A stretch of 64,000 bases of DNA from Bacteroidota bacterium (GCA_023475265.1 JAMCWE010000051.1:1-64000), one strand, 5' to 3'. Positions 9,441 to 19,547 are shown, counted from the stretch's first letter. Made by a program: numbers and translations. The notes: a model not told the origin generated them from the sequence alone.

Positions 9441-11189
9441 TTGGATAATAGAAATAAGATAAATCATGTCTGGTTAAAATCAACAGTAGTTGGAAGTTTG
9501 TGGGCTTCCAGCGAAATTATTTTAGGAAGTTTCCTTCATAATGTTCAAGCGCCTTTTTCAGGAACAATTCTTTCTTCAATTGGAGTTATTCTATTAGTTG
9601 CCAGCGATAGATTTTGGCAAACTAAAGGAATTATTTGGAGAGCCGGAATAATTTGTGCAATTATGAAAACTATTTCTCCTAGTGCTGATATTTTTGGACC
9701 GATGATAAGCATTGCTGCGGAAGCATTTCTTCTTGAAGCAATAGTAAGAATATTTGGTTCAAATTATTTTGGATATTTGATAGGAGGCGGTTTAGCAGTT
9801 TCATGGAGTTTATTTTATAAAATATTTGGTTCAATAATTGTTTACGGGTTTAATATTGTAGAATTGTACTCCAAGTTATACCAGTTCGCAGCTAAACAAA
9901 TAAATTTTAAGTTAACTAATCCCTGGACTTTAGTCCTTGTTCTTTTTTTTATTTACCTAATATTGGGTGCGATTGCCGGAGTATTTGGAAAATTTGTCGG
10001 CGATAAAGCAAAATCAGATATTGAAAAAAAATTTTCTTCATCAATTAATATTCATCCTATCATTGAATTTACTTCAGCAAAAAATTATCAAAAATTTTCA
10101 TTTTCATGGTTGGTGTTACATATTTTAGCAATCATATCCGGATTGATTGCATTAAATATTTTACCGCTTTGGGTTTCAACGATTTTAATCCTTTGTTATG
10201 TCGGTGTTTGTTTGATGCAATATCAACATAATTTAAAGAGATTAAAGAAACCGAAATTCTGGATTTTACTTATTTCAATAACATTGTTAGCTGGATTATT
10301 ATTAAGCAGTTTAAGAAGTAATGTTCATGGAGTAAATTGGTCAGGTCTTTCGGTTGGGATAGCAATAAATGTTAGAGCGTTTCTCATGATATTCGGATTT
10401 TCAAGCTTGAGTATAGAACTTAGAAATCCGAAAATCGAACATTGGTTTAAGCAGAAGGGAATGAGGCAATTTTCACAGTCACTCGAAGTTGCATTTAAGA
10501 TTTTGCCTTTTATGGCAGCAAATGTTTCTGAAGAAAAAATGATTTTCAAAAAACCATTGATCGCTTCTTCAAACCTTATTCTAAAAGCAAATTATTGGTT
10601 GGAAAGAATTGAAGAGAATTCGTACGGACTGCCAATTGTTTTTATTGTTACTGGTGAAAGAGGATCGGGCAAAACCACATTACTTTCTCAAACTTTACTA
10701 AAGCTTAAATCAGAAAAAATAAACACCTCCGGAATTTTAGCTCCTGGATTTTGGACAGACAATCGCAGAAGCGCTTTTGATATAGTTGACATTCAATCAG
10801 AAGATAGAACTAAACTTTGTACTATTGAACCAAGCCAAAGTAGAGTTAGAATTGGGCAATTTAATTTTCTATCCGAAGGAATTTCTCTTGGCAATAAAGC
10901 TCTTTCAACTGATAAAGTTTCTGAATCTGATGTATGTATAATTGATGAAATTGGTTTTTTAGAACTTAAAGGTGAAGGCTGGTCAAATAGACTAAATGAG
11001 TTGATAAAAAATTATAAAAAAATTTTGGTGTTGGTAGTTAGAAATGAACTTGTTGATGATGTTTGTAAAAAGTGGTCGATTTATTCGCCGATTATTTTTG
11101 ATTGCAGAGAAAAAGATTCGGATAATTTATCAAGCGCAATTTATCATCATCTTATCTTACTTTCTGATAAAAGTTCAATTAACATTTAG
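9441..11189 (+). CDS. ECF-like membrane protein fused to a THEP1-type NTPase
   Basis: This 582-residue protein has three parts. Residues 10-200 are about six hydrophobic helices resembling an ECF-transporter S component (substrate binder). Residues of about 215-370 resemble an ECF T component: helix pair, then GLSVGIAINVRAFLMIFG, a middle helix, and the amphipathic HWFKQKGMRQFSQSLEVAF segment before a final ILPFM. Residues of about 395-582 are a THEP1/DUF2478-type nucleoside triphosphatase with Walker A GERGSGKTT (about 400) and Walker B VCIIDEIGFLEL. A normal ECF system uses ABC ATPases; none is next door. The S/T assignment is my inference from the helix pattern; the NTPase call is firm. 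The start is TTG at 9441 with AGGGA upstream, since no ATG fits. The gene diverges from xdhA, which suggests uptake of a purine, molybdate or cofactor, though the substrate is unknown. Confidence 0.7.
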   Translation: MDNRNKINHVWLKSTVVGSLWASSEIILGSFLHNVQAPFSGTILSSIGVILLVASDRFWQTKGIIWRAGIICAIMKTISPSADIFGPMISIAAEAFLLEAIVRIFGSNYFGYLIGGGLAVSWSLFYKIFGSIIVYGFNIVELYSKLYQFAAKQINFKLTNPWTLVLVLFFIYLILGAIAGVFGKFVGDKAKSDIEKKFSSSINIHPIIEFTSAKNYQKFSFSWLVLHILAIISGLIALNILPLWVSTILILCYVGVCLMQYQHNLKRLKKPKFWILLISITLLAGLLLSSLRSNVHGVNWSGLSVGIAINVRAFLMIFGFSSLSIELRNPKIEHWFKQKGMRQFSQSLEVAFKILPFMAANVSEEKMIFKKPLIASSNLILKANYWLERIEENSYGLPIVFIVTGERGSGKTTLLSQTLLKLKSEKINTSGILAPGFWTDNRRSAFDIVDIQSEDRTKLCTIEPSQSRVRIGQFNFLSEGISLGNKALSTDKVSESDVCIIDEIGFLELKGEGWSNRLNELIKNYKKILVLVVRNELVDDVCKKWSIYSPIIFDCREKDSDNLSSAIYHHLILLSDKSSINI

Positions 11190-11247
11190 ATTTAAAACGA
11201 TATTTTAGCTCCGGAAAATAAACTTCTATATACTTATAATTTTATTC

Positions 11248-12564
11248 TCAAATTATTTTATCCATTCTTTTCCAAAGCTTAGTTGCTGCTTTCCTCGCTT
11301 CAGCATAAAGTGAATTTACTTCAAACGGAAAGCTTCTATTTTCATAAATGATTTTACCGTTGATAATAACTGTTTCAACATCACGCGAAGAGAAACCGAA
11401 TACAAAATGCCCAGCTAAATTTTTATTAACAATTGGTGTTGGCGGATTATAGTCATAAACAACCAGGTCAGCTTTGTAACCTTTTTCAATCTTACCGAAT
11501 TTAGAATTGAAATAACGTTGAAGAATTAAATTCCCGTTTTGTAAATATTTTAAAAAATCTTCCAAAGGTAATTTTACTTTTGCATCATTATTTTTAAAGA
11601 ATGCAAATTTAGTTTCTTCAAACATATTAGAGCCAATTCCATCTGTCCCGATTGCAGCATTTTTGATTCGGCGTAAATTATTTAAGTAACCAACGCTGTT
11701 ATTCATGTTTGATCTTGGATTATGAACAATGAATGAGTCATTTTCGTTTATGATTTTAATTTCATTTAATGAAAGATGAACACCGTGTGCAAGAATTGAT
11801 TTATCATTCAACAAATTAAAATCATTTAATCTTTTAATTACGGACTTTCCGAATTTTTGTTTAGAATATTCCTCGTCAAATTTATCTTCACCGGCATGTA
11901 TGTGAATTCCTTTCCCGGTTTCAGTAATTACTTCTGAAATCAAGGAAAGAGTTTCATCGCTTAAAGTGAAAGAAGCATGCGCTCCAATAGCGGCTTCAAT
12001 TAAATTAGCGGAAGATTTAATTTGCCCGATTTCATTTATAAAGTCTACAGATTCTTCAATTCCTTTTAATGCGTCAGCCTTGCCGTTTCTATCGGTTATT
12101 TCGTAGCAAAGTATTCCGCGGAGTCCGGCTTTTTCAAAACCTTTTTTTAAAACATTAAGAGAACCTTTTATAAATGATGGAGAAGAATTATGGTCGACCA
12201 CAGAAGTTGTTCCGGCTTTAATGGATTCGAGTGAGCCGATCAAACCGCTGTAGTAAAGAATTTCTTCATCAATTGCTTTGTCTAATTTCCACCAAAGATT
12301 TTTTAAAATCCCGGTAAAGTTTTTTGAAGGTTTTATGTTGGCTAGAATTCCTCTTGCGAGTGCTGAATAAAAATGATTATGTGAGCAAACCAATCCGGTC
12401 GAAATATATTTACCCGAAAGATCAATAATATTTTCACCGGCAAAATTTTGTGAAATATTTTTCCCAACGCCGATAATTTTGTCATCATCAATTAAAATAT
12501 CAGTCTCTTTTGAAACCGACGGCGGATAAAAATTGATGATCTTTGCATTTTTAAGAAGCAACAT
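11248..12564 (-). CDS. ssnA: SsnA-type aminohydrolase
   Basis: SsnA belongs to the TRZ/ATZ metal-dependent amidohydrolases and sits in purine-degrading clusters, where it is thought to hydrolyse an oxidised purine ring. The protein has the metal motif SHNHFYSALARG (H62 and H64) and the SsnA-typical run LKNLWWKLDKAIDEE. The later metal ligands are in IHAGEDKF, LAHGVHL and GTDGIGSNM. Its length (438 residues) matches E. coli SsnA. I start at ATG 12564 with GGAAG upstream; the in-frame GTG at 12570 is less likely. The start lies inside the last codons of ygfK (14-base overlap), so the two are co-transcribed and probably act in sequence. It converges with the ECF-like fusion gene. Confidence 0.92.
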   Translation of the reverse strand: MLLLKNAKIINFYPPSVSKETDILIDDDKIIGVGKNISQNFAGENIIDLSGKYISTGLVCSHNHFYSALARGILANIKPSKNFTGILKNLWWKLDKAIDEEILYYSGLIGSLESIKAGTTSVVDHNSSPSFIKGSLNVLKKGFEKAGLRGILCYEITDRNGKADALKGIEESVDFINEIGQIKSSANLIEAAIGAHASFTLSDETLSLISEVITETGKGIHIHAGEDKFDEEYSKQKFGKSVIKRLNDFNLLNDKSILAHGVHLSLNEIKIINENDSFIVHNPRSNMNNSVGYLNNLRRIKNAAIGTDGIGSNMFEETKFAFFKNNDAKVKLPLEDFLKYLQNGNLILQRYFNSKFGKIEKGYKADLVVYDYNPPTPIVNKNLAGHFVFGFSSRDVETVIINGKIIYENRSFPFEVNSLYAEARKAATKLWKRMDKII

Positions 12565-15500
12565 AAGCACTTCCCAAGTTAAGTAAATAAGAATAGTTCT
12601 TAATTATGTTTGAAATGAATTTCAAAAAATTTTCAGTTTCTTCATTATCATTTGCCGGATCAAGTGAAAAAACGTTTCCGTCTTTGCTGCACAAAAACAT
12701 TCCAACTTTATTATTCAGTCTAAAATTAATTTTCAAAATATCATTATAATTATTCATGCTAATGAAAAATCCATCATTATTGTTTTCATTAAAAATATTT
12801 TTGTCCCAAAATAAAGTTGGTTTAGTTTTGTAAGGCGCATTGCTATAAGGACAAAATGTTTCGCAGTTGCCGCACTCATTACAAAGCCCATCAAGATGAA
12901 GGATTTGAAATGCATTCTTATAACCGTTACCGAGCAGCTTTGAATCTAATGCGATATTAGCTCGGTTCGGACAAACCTCCGCGCATTTGTTGCAAAGAAT
13001 ATTACATCCAAGACAACGTGAAGATTCAATGTTTACAATTTTTGACCGATCAATAATTTTACCTTTACGTTCAACAATATCTTGAATTCTTTTTTCGGTG
13101 TCGTAAATATTTCCAGGTTTAATTTCTGGTGTTAGTTTAATGCCTTCTTTTATTAAAATTGATTCGGCGGCTTTTTTGCCATCGGCGATTGATTCGATAA
13201 CTGTTGAAGGTCCGCGCAAAGCATCGCCACCTACAAAAACATTTTCCAAATTAGTTTCATTTGTTTTAATGTTTACCTGAAGACGATCTTTTCCATTTAC
13301 TATTAAATTATTTTGGATAAAAAATTCTTTTTCAGTTTGCTCACCAATTGCAGAAATTAAACTATCTATTTGTAATTCTTCAAATTCATTTTCATTTGGA
13401 ATTACTTTTTTTCGCCCGTCTTTGTCAAATTCTCCCAAAATCATTTTCTGACATTTCAATAATCCTTTTTCAAATGAAATGGGAGAAAGAAGTTCTTTGA
13501 AAATTATTCCTTCAGAAATTGCAGCATCAAATTCTTCACGATCAGCCGGCATGAAATCCTTTGTCCGACGGTAAAGAATAAAAATCTTTTCAACTCCGTT
13601 TAATCTTTTAGCTGCTCTTGCGCTATCCATTGCTGAATTACCGCCGCCAATAATAGCAGCGGTTTTACCTATATCAAATATTCCTTTTTTGTTAAATGAT
13701 TTTAAGAAATCAATTGAGTTATAAATTTCACGATCGCATTTTGAAAGCTGAAGTTGATTTGATTTCGGTGCGCCGATTCCGATAAAAATATACTTGAAAC
13801 CGACTTCTCTTAAATGTCGCACAGATAAATTTTCATTTACTTCATAAATAATTTTTATTCCAAGAGAAGTAACGAAGTCAATATCTTTGTCTATTATTTC
13901 TTGCGGAATTCGAAATTCTGGAATTACATGACGGACGGTTCCACCGGCTTTGCTGGAGCGTTCAAAAATAGTTACATCAATTCCATTTCTTGATAAAAAG
14001 TAGGCAGCCGCTAAACCCGCTGGGCCAGCGCCAATAACCGCTGCCTTAATTTTATTTTTATTGCCGAATGAATTATGAGAAAAACTATTTTGGAAAAAAT
14101 GATAACCCTTTTCCGCAGCAATCTTTTTTAATTCTCTGATGTCAAGAGCACTATCATAATCATGTCGAGTGCATTTGTTCATGCATTGATGATCGCAAAT
14201 GTACCCGGTTATATTTGGCAGCGGATTTGTCGAAGTGATAATTTCAAATGCTTCCACGAATTTTTCTTCCTCAATCAATCTAATGTATTCAGAAACATTT
14301 TGACCGGCAGGACAAGCGATAGAGCACGGTGCAATGTAACAATCAAATATTGGCAATTGAAGAGGAATTTTAGTCGAACTAGTTTCTCTTTTCCTTTTGG
14401 AATATTTAAAATTATTGATAGAAGATTCAGCAAGTACATTTAACTTTTCTAAATTTATTTTCTCATCAATTATATTACATTTTGAAATTATTTCTTCTGA
14501 TAATTTTGCCATTTCAAAAAGCCGAAAGTAGCCGCCTGGCTTCAATAAATCAGTCACGACCGTAACCTGAAAAATTCCGGTTGATAAAATTTCAGTTAAG
14601 TTTGAAGCATCGCATCCTCCGGAATAAGAAATCCTAATTTCACCATTTAATTCGTTTGAAATTTCTTTCGCAAGATTGATTGTCAAAGGGAACAACGATC
14701 TTCCGGACATGTACATGTCATTACCCGGAAGAATATTCTTCCGGTTTTTTACAGCAAGCGTGTTGGAAAGTTTTATCCCGAATTCTTTGTCGTTTGATTT
14801 TGAAAAATTTTTTAGCTCTCTAATTAAACTTATAGCATCATAAAATTTCAAATCTTTCTTGAAAGAATTCTCGTCAAGTTCGATATAATCATATTGGAGA
14901 TCTTCTAAAATATTTTTCACTTTATTATATCCAAGCAGCGTTGGATTTAATTTAATAAAAGTATGAAGATGCTTTTCTTTAATTAAATATTTTGCAATCC
15001 GTTCAATCTCATCCGGCGGACAACCATGCATTGTTGAAAGTGTAACGGAACTGGAAATGTTCGGAGGAATATTCTTAGATAATTCAAATGCCGATTCTAG
15101 CTTATCGAAAAATCCTTTATGCTGGTTAGTTCCATTCTTTGAAAATGAATTTTCAATATAATTAAGGAATTTCTTATCATTTAAAATATTAATGTACTTA
15201 TTAAATAATTTATCGTTTGTTGAATCCTTAATTGAATCAATGAATAAATTCATTTTGTCAGATTTAATTCCTTCAAGATCATATCCGACACTCATATTAA
15301 AGATGAAAGATCTTTTTGAATGAGAAGAAAGGTTTAACAAATCAGAAAGCAGATGTATTATAATCCAAGCTTTTAGATATTCATCAAAAGATTGTTCCAG
15401 CATAAGTTCTTGCGACCATTCAACATTGTAGCATTCATCTTCCGCATCGATGCATGGCTTATCAACTATGATTGAATCAAGAGTTTGAACTGTCTTTAAT

Positions 15501-15742
15501 TCAAAAAATCTTCCTCCAGTTAAATATGCAGAGATGATGTTTTGTGCTAATTGAGTATGCGGGCCAGCAGCCGGGCCGATTGGAGTTTCTAGTTCGTTAT
15601 CAAAAAGTTTTATCGGATTATTATTTTTCTTTTTGAAAAATTTTTGGGAGGGAATTCCGAATATTGAATCATGATTTTTATATTCTTTAAAAATCCAGAA
15701 TAGCAGATGTTGAAAATCTATAGGTTGAAAATGTTTTTCCAT
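12551..15742 (-). CDS. ygfK: YgfK-type iron-sulfur flavoprotein (putative selenate reductase subunit)
   Basis: The 1063-residue protein matches YgfK in length and layout. The N-terminal third resembles dihydropyrimidine/dihydroorotate dehydrogenase-like barrel folds (HGCPPDEIERIA). A cysteine-rich FeS helical domain follows (CYIAPCSIACPAGQN near residue 470), then a glutamate-synthase-small-subunit-like FAD/NAD(P)H domain (GAGPAGLAAAYFLSRNG near 570 and GGGNSAMDSAR near 690). The C-terminus carries two 4Fe-4S sets (CLGCNILCNKCAEVCP and CNECGNCETFCPY). E. coli YgfK was named for selenate reduction. In purine clusters it is a candidate for the reductive ring step that feeds YgeY and YgeW. GAGGGG lies five bases before the ATG. 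It is the first gene of the ygfK-ssnA operon. Confidence 0.92.
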   Translation of the reverse strand: MEKHFQPIDFQHLLFWIFKEYKNHDSIFGIPSQKFFKKKNNNPIKLFDNELETPIGPAAGPHTQLAQNIISAYLTGGRFFELKTVQTLDSIIVDKPCIDAEDECYNVEWSQELMLEQSFDEYLKAWIIIHLLSDLLNLSSHSKRSFIFNMSVGYDLEGIKSDKMNLFIDSIKDSTNDKLFNKYINILNDKKFLNYIENSFSKNGTNQHKGFFDKLESAFELSKNIPPNISSSVTLSTMHGCPPDEIERIAKYLIKEKHLHTFIKLNPTLLGYNKVKNILEDLQYDYIELDENSFKKDLKFYDAISLIRELKNFSKSNDKEFGIKLSNTLAVKNRKNILPGNDMYMSGRSLFPLTINLAKEISNELNGEIRISYSGGCDASNLTEILSTGIFQVTVVTDLLKPGGYFRLFEMAKLSEEIISKCNIIDEKINLEKLNVLAESSINNFKYSKRKRETSSTKIPLQLPIFDCYIAPCSIACPAGQNVSEYIRLIEEEKFVEAFEIITSTNPLPNITGYICDHQCMNKCTRHDYDSALDIRELKKIAAEKGYHFFQNSFSHNSFGNKNKIKAAVIGAGPAGLAAAYFLSRNGIDVTIFERSSKAGGTVRHVIPEFRIPQEIIDKDIDFVTSLGIKIIYEVNENLSVRHLREVGFKYIFIGIGAPKSNQLQLSKCDREIYNSIDFLKSFNKKGIFDIGKTAAIIGGGNSAMDSARAAKRLNGVEKIFILYRRTKDFMPADREEFDAAISEGIIFKELLSPISFEKGLLKCQKMILGEFDKDGRKKVIPNENEFEELQIDSLISAIGEQTEKEFFIQNNLIVNGKDRLQVNIKTNETNLENVFVGGDALRGPSTVIESIADGKKAAESILIKEGIKLTPEIKPGNIYDTEKRIQDIVERKGKIIDRSKIVNIESSRCLGCNILCNKCAEVCPNRANIALDSKLLGNGYKNAFQILHLDGLCNECGNCETFCPYSNAPYKTKPTLFWDKNIFNENNNDGFFISMNNYNDILKINFRLNNKVGMFLCSKDGNVFSLDPANDNEETENFLKFISNIIKNYSYLLNLGSAYVAS

Positions 15743-15796
15743 TAAAGCCCCTCTTACGCTTTTGAAATTATATTACGAAACTATCAATCATAAAAA

Positions 15797-15816
15797 TTAA
15801 TTACAATTGAAATTAA
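15797..15816. promoter_or_regulatory. Near-palindrome in the ygfK/ygeY divergent region
   Basis: TTAATTACAATTGAAATTAA is a 20-base inverted repeat with nine of ten pairs matching, in the 284-base control region between ygfK (minus) and ygeY (plus). A shorter palindrome with the same CAATTG core, AACAATTGTT, lies just before the ECF-like fusion gene (near 9403-9412). They could be operators of one regulator of the island, but A/T-rich palindromes also arise by chance. Confidence 0.25.
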
Positions 15817-16026
15817 TTAAACGATGTTAATATAAATTAAGTTTTTGAAAAAAATAACATTGAGGTAACTAATTAATATTTTTTTTATATTTTTGGCATG
15901 CTAAATTTAATAGGTGAAAAAATCATGATTAATGAATGGGGATTTAACTTTGGAAAATATTGAAACAAATTTTTCAACATTTAATTTTATTCTCTCATAT
16001 ATTCTTATAGAAAGATAAAGGGGCAA

Positions 16027-17211
16027 ATGAATTACTCGAAAAAAATTTTAGGACTTGCGAAGAAATATGAATCCTTCACGTCGAATAATCTATCAAAAAT
16101 TATTCAACAAAAATCCTTAAGCTGTAACGAAAAGGAAGTTGCGCTTTTGATTAAAGATATGATGGAAGAGTCAGGCTTTGATGAAGTGTTTATTGACGGT
16201 TTAGGGGATGTAATCGGCAGAATTGGAAACGGAAAAAAAATTGTTGCAATTGATGGACACATTGATACCGTTGATGTTGGCAATATGAATAATTGGAGCT
16301 TCGATCCGTTTGGCGGCGAAATAAAAGATGGCTTTGTTCATGGCCGCGGCAGTGTTGATCAATCCGGCGGGCCAGCTGCGTTTATTACTGCCGGGAAAAT
16401 TCTTAAAGAAATCGGATTGAAAAATGATGTAACAATCTATTTTGTCGGCTCGGTTATGGAAGAAGACTGCGACGGGCTTTGTTGGAAATATATAATTGAG
16501 GAAGACAAAATCAAACCTGATTGTGTAATTGTTACAGAGCCGACAAACTTAAATATTTATCGCGGTCATCGAGGAAGAATGGAAATTGAAGTTTCATTCT
16601 ATGGATTATCTGCACATGGATCTGCCCCGGAAAGAGGGAAGAATGCAATTTACATGGCATCGAAAGCTGCATTGGAAATCGAAAAGTTAAATGAAAAATT
16701 ACTGAACGATTCATTCCTTGGAAAAGGCTCAGTGACAATTTCGGAAATGGTTTCTTCGAGTCCCTCGTTGTGTGCGGTTTCTGACTTCTGCAAAATTCAT
16801 CTTGATAGGAGATTAACTTTTGGTGAAGATAAAAATTTAGCACTAAATCAAATTGAAAAAATTGTTGAAGGGATGAATGCCAAAGTTGAACTTTTAAATT
16901 ATAATGAAAAATCTTTTACCGGCTTAAATTATGGAATGGAAAAATATTATCCTACTTGGGTACTGGAAGAAAATCACCCGGTAATTCAAAACGGAGTCAA
17001 AACTTATTCACAGCTTTTTGGTGAGCAGCCGGTTGTTGATAAATGGACCTTTTCAACAAACGGAGTTGTTATAAATGGAATTTATGAAATTCCGGTAATT
17101 GGATTTGGGCCCGGTAATGAAGTGTTAGCGCATGCACCGGATGAAAAAGTTCCTATTGAACATTTGGTGAAAGCATCGGCATTTTACGCTTATTATTGCA
17201 CTATCTTTTAA
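16027..17211 (+). CDS. ygeY: YgeY-type M20 peptidase/hydrolase
   Basis: YgeY is a zinc-dependent hydrolase of the M20/ArgE/DapE family found in purine and selenium-linked clusters, where it cleaves an acyl-amino intermediate. All expected metal and catalytic residues are visible: H78 and D80 in DGHIDTVD, D111 in GRGSVDQSGG, E145-E146 in VMEEDCDG and the late histidine in VLAHAPDE. The VMEEDCDG signature is typical of YgeY. The 394 residues are close to the family length. AAGGGG lies seven bases before the ATG. It opens the plus-strand run that continues through ygeW, two PLP enzymes and the molybdenum accessory genes, and is divergent from ygfK. Confidence 0.93.
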   Translation: MNYSKKILGLAKKYESFTSNNLSKIIQQKSLSCNEKEVALLIKDMMEESGFDEVFIDGLGDVIGRIGNGKKIVAIDGHIDTVDVGNMNNWSFDPFGGEIKDGFVHGRGSVDQSGGPAAFITAGKILKEIGLKNDVTIYFVGSVMEEDCDGLCWKYIIEEDKIKPDCVIVTEPTNLNIYRGHRGRMEIEVSFYGLSAHGSAPERGKNAIYMASKAALEIEKLNEKLLNDSFLGKGSVTISEMVSSSPSLCAVSDFCKIHLDRRLTFGEDKNLALNQIEKIVEGMNAKVELLNYNEKSFTGLNYGMEKYYPTWVLEENHPVIQNGVKTYSQLFGEQPVVDKWTFSTNGVVINGIYEIPVIGFGPGNEVLAHAPDEKVPIEHLVKASAFYAYYCTIF

Positions 17212-17264
17212 AGAATTATTAAACATTTAATTAAATAATCAATCAATAAATTAAAGAGGGAATT

Positions 17265-18275
17265 ATGAACTCAAATTTGAAGGGGAAGCATTTCCTGACT
17301 TGTGAAGACTGGACGAAAGATGAACTAGATTTAGTTTTTGATACTTCGTTTGACCTGAAAGATAAATTTAAGAAAGAAATTTCGACGAGATATCTGCCGG
17401 ATAAAACTTTGTTCATGATCTTTTTTGAACAATCCACACGAACAAGAAATTCAATGGAAGCTGGAATGACGCAGCTAGGCGGCCACGCGCATGATTTAAC
17501 TGAGGATAAGATGCAGCTTTCGCATGGCGAATCTGCAAAAGATACTGCAATTATTCTTTCGCGAATGGGACATGGAATTGCATCGCGAAATTGTTTTTAC
17601 GGAATCGGAAGAAAATATCTTTTGGAAATGGCCGCACATTCAACCCGGCCGATTATGTCTCTTCAAGATGATGTTTACCATCCATTCCAAGGCCTTGCAG
17701 ATTTGATGACCATCTTTGAATATTTTGGAAAGAACACAAAAAATTTAAAGGTAACAATTTCATGGGCATACGCAGATACGCATTCCAAACCATTGTCTGT
17801 CCCGCAATCGCAAATTCTACTTTTTCCGAGATATGGGATTGATGTTACAGTTGCTCATCCAAAAGAATTTCCATTAAGTAAAAATATTGTTGACAAAGCT
17901 TATGAGAATGCAAAAGCCGGCGGCGGAAGTTTGAAGTTTACAAATAATATGGATGAAGCTTTTGAAGGTGCACAAATTGTAATTCCAAAAAATTGGGGCG
18001 GTTTTGGATATTATGATGTTGAGGAATATTTGAAGAATGAATCAGAAAGTAAAAAGGAAATGAAATCCAATTTAGAAAAGCACAAAGATTGGATTTGTAA
18101 TGATCATCGAATAAAACTTGCTGATAAAAATGTTAAGCTTATGCATGCTTTACCTGCGGACAGAGGGCATGAAGTAACTGATGAAATAATTGATGACCCA
18201 AAAATTTCGATTGTCTATGACGAAGCAGAAAACCGGCTCCATACAGCTAAAGCAATTATGTCTTTAACGATGTGA
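17265..18275 (+). CDS. ygeW: YgeW-type knotted carbamoyltransferase
   Basis: This aspartate/ornithine-carbamoyltransferase-fold enzyme has the carbamoyl-phosphate motif STRTR (residues 57-61). It also has the YgeW-type MQLSHGESAKDTA loop and a C-terminal MHALPADRGHEVTDEI element. The HALP motif replaces the HCLP of ornithine carbamoyltransferase. In purine clusters it is believed to phosphorolyse a carbamoylated intermediate, giving carbamoyl phosphate for carbamate kinase (here at 4346). At 336 residues it is shorter than the 396-residue E. coli protein but holds the whole fold. GAGGG precedes the ATG; it follows ygeY by about 50 bases and is probably co-transcribed with it. Confidence 0.9.
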   Translation: MNSNLKGKHFLTCEDWTKDELDLVFDTSFDLKDKFKKEISTRYLPDKTLFMIFFEQSTRTRNSMEAGMTQLGGHAHDLTEDKMQLSHGESAKDTAIILSRMGHGIASRNCFYGIGRKYLLEMAAHSTRPIMSLQDDVYHPFQGLADLMTIFEYFGKNTKNLKVTISWAYADTHSKPLSVPQSQILLFPRYGIDVTVAHPKEFPLSKNIVDKAYENAKAGGGSLKFTNNMDEAFEGAQIVIPKNWGGFGYYDVEEYLKNESESKKEMKSNLEKHKDWICNDHRIKLADKNVKLMHALPADRGHEVTDEIIDDPKISIVYDEAENRLHTAKAIMSLTM

Positions 18276-18308
18276 AAATCCTTGAAATAAAATTTTGAAA
18301 ATAATTTT

Positions 18309-19529
18309 ATGAAAAATGATTTCTTATATAAGTGCGAAAGCTGCGGAAGAAATTTTAAGATTGACAAAAAATTAATGCTTTGCCCTTTTTGTGCCGATGA
18401 GAATCCGGAAGGCAAACCATTAAGAGGTGTTCTAACAATTCAGCTTCCGGGAAAATATTATCAATCAAAAAAAATAAATCAAGACTTTGATATTTATGAT
18501 TATCTTCCGGTTGAGAAAAAATATTTCCCAAAACTAAACGTTGGTGATACGCCTTTAATTGAACCGGAAATTATTCAAAAGGAATTAGAATATAAAAATC
18601 TTTTCTTAAAATTTGATGGAACAAATCCCACCGGTTCTTTTAAAGACCGAGCATCTTATTTGGTTTCCGCATTTGCAAAAAAAAATAAGGTCAATGAAAT
18701 TGTTGTTGCATCAACCGGAAACGCTGCATCATCTATGGCTGGGATAGCTGCTGCAGCAGGTCAAAAAGCTTTCATCTTCATGCCGCAAAATGCACCGAAG
18801 GCAAAATTAATTCAGTGCCTTCAATACGGTGCGACATTAATTCCAATCAAAGGAGATTATGATAAAGCTTTTGATCTTTCACTAAAATTCAGTGACAAAA
18901 CCGGATTCTTAAACCGAAATACTGCTTTCAATCCGATGACAATTGAAGGAAAAAAAACTGTTTCATTTGAACTTCTAAAACAGATGAATAGAAAGAAAAT
19001 AAATTATATTTTCCTCCCGGTTGGCGATGGAGTTGTGTTGAGCGGCGTTATAAAAGGTTTCCTGGATCTAAAATATTTAGGATTGATTAGAGAGATTCCT
19101 CAAATCGTTGGTGTACAGGCGGAAAAAAGTTCGTTCTTGTATAAAGCGTTTTATAAAAATAAATTTGTACTTAATTATAAAGCTGTAACAATTGCCGATT
19201 CTATTTCGGTTAATATTGCAAGAAATGCTTACACTGCAATTCATCATTTGAAAACTATAAATGGAAAAATGATTTTAGTAAGCGATCAAGAAATATTGGA
19301 AGCACAAAGTTATTTATCAAGAAAGAGCGGTATATTTTGTGAGCCTTCATCGGCAGCATCTTTTGCGGGATTTGTTAAGATGGGAAAAAATATTTCTAAA
19401 GATGATGGTGTAATTATTTTACTCACCGGTCATGGTTTGAAGGATATTGAATCGGCAAGCAAAACTGTAAAATTCCCGAAACCGGTTGAACCCGATTTGA
19501 ATTTAATTCTTAAAAAATTAAAAATATAA
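18309..19529 (+). CDS. Threonine-synthase-like PLP enzyme
   Basis: The 406-residue protein is a fold-type II PLP enzyme. A small zinc ribbon (C9, C12, C25, C28) opens the chain. The PLP lysine is K112 in NPTGSFKDRAS, the phosphate and substrate loop is ASTGNAASSMAG, and a SGIFCEPSSAAS segment lies near the end. This is the architecture of threonine synthase. Its place between ygeW and mocA, however, suggests another ammonia-eliminating lyase of the purine pathway, for example in the place of YgeX (2,3-diaminopropionate ammonia-lyase), which is absent here. There is no thr operon partner nearby. The ATG has no clear ribosome site and follows ygeW by 33 bases. Confidence 0.75.
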   Translation: MKNDFLYKCESCGRNFKIDKKLMLCPFCADENPEGKPLRGVLTIQLPGKYYQSKKINQDFDIYDYLPVEKKYFPKLNVGDTPLIEPEIIQKELEYKNLFLKFDGTNPTGSFKDRASYLVSAFAKKNKVNEIVVASTGNAASSMAGIAAAAGQKAFIFMPQNAPKAKLIQCLQYGATLIPIKGDYDKAFDLSLKFSDKTGFLNRNTAFNPMTIEGKKTVSFELLKQMNRKKINYIFLPVGDGVVLSGVIKGFLDLKYLGLIREIPQIVGVQAEKSSFLYKAFYKNKFVLNYKAVTIADSISVNIARNAYTAIHHLKTINGKMILVSDQEILEAQSYLSRKSGIFCEPSSAASFAGFVKMGKNISKDDGVIILLTGHGLKDIESASKTVKFPKPVEPDLNLILKKLKI

Positions 19530-19547
19530 ATTAGCTTCTGAGATTTG

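Noticed and set aside
18309-19529. Firm call as threonine synthase (thrC)
   Set aside because: The fold and motifs fit, but the gene is embedded in the purine operon without thrA or thrB, so the substrate is left open.
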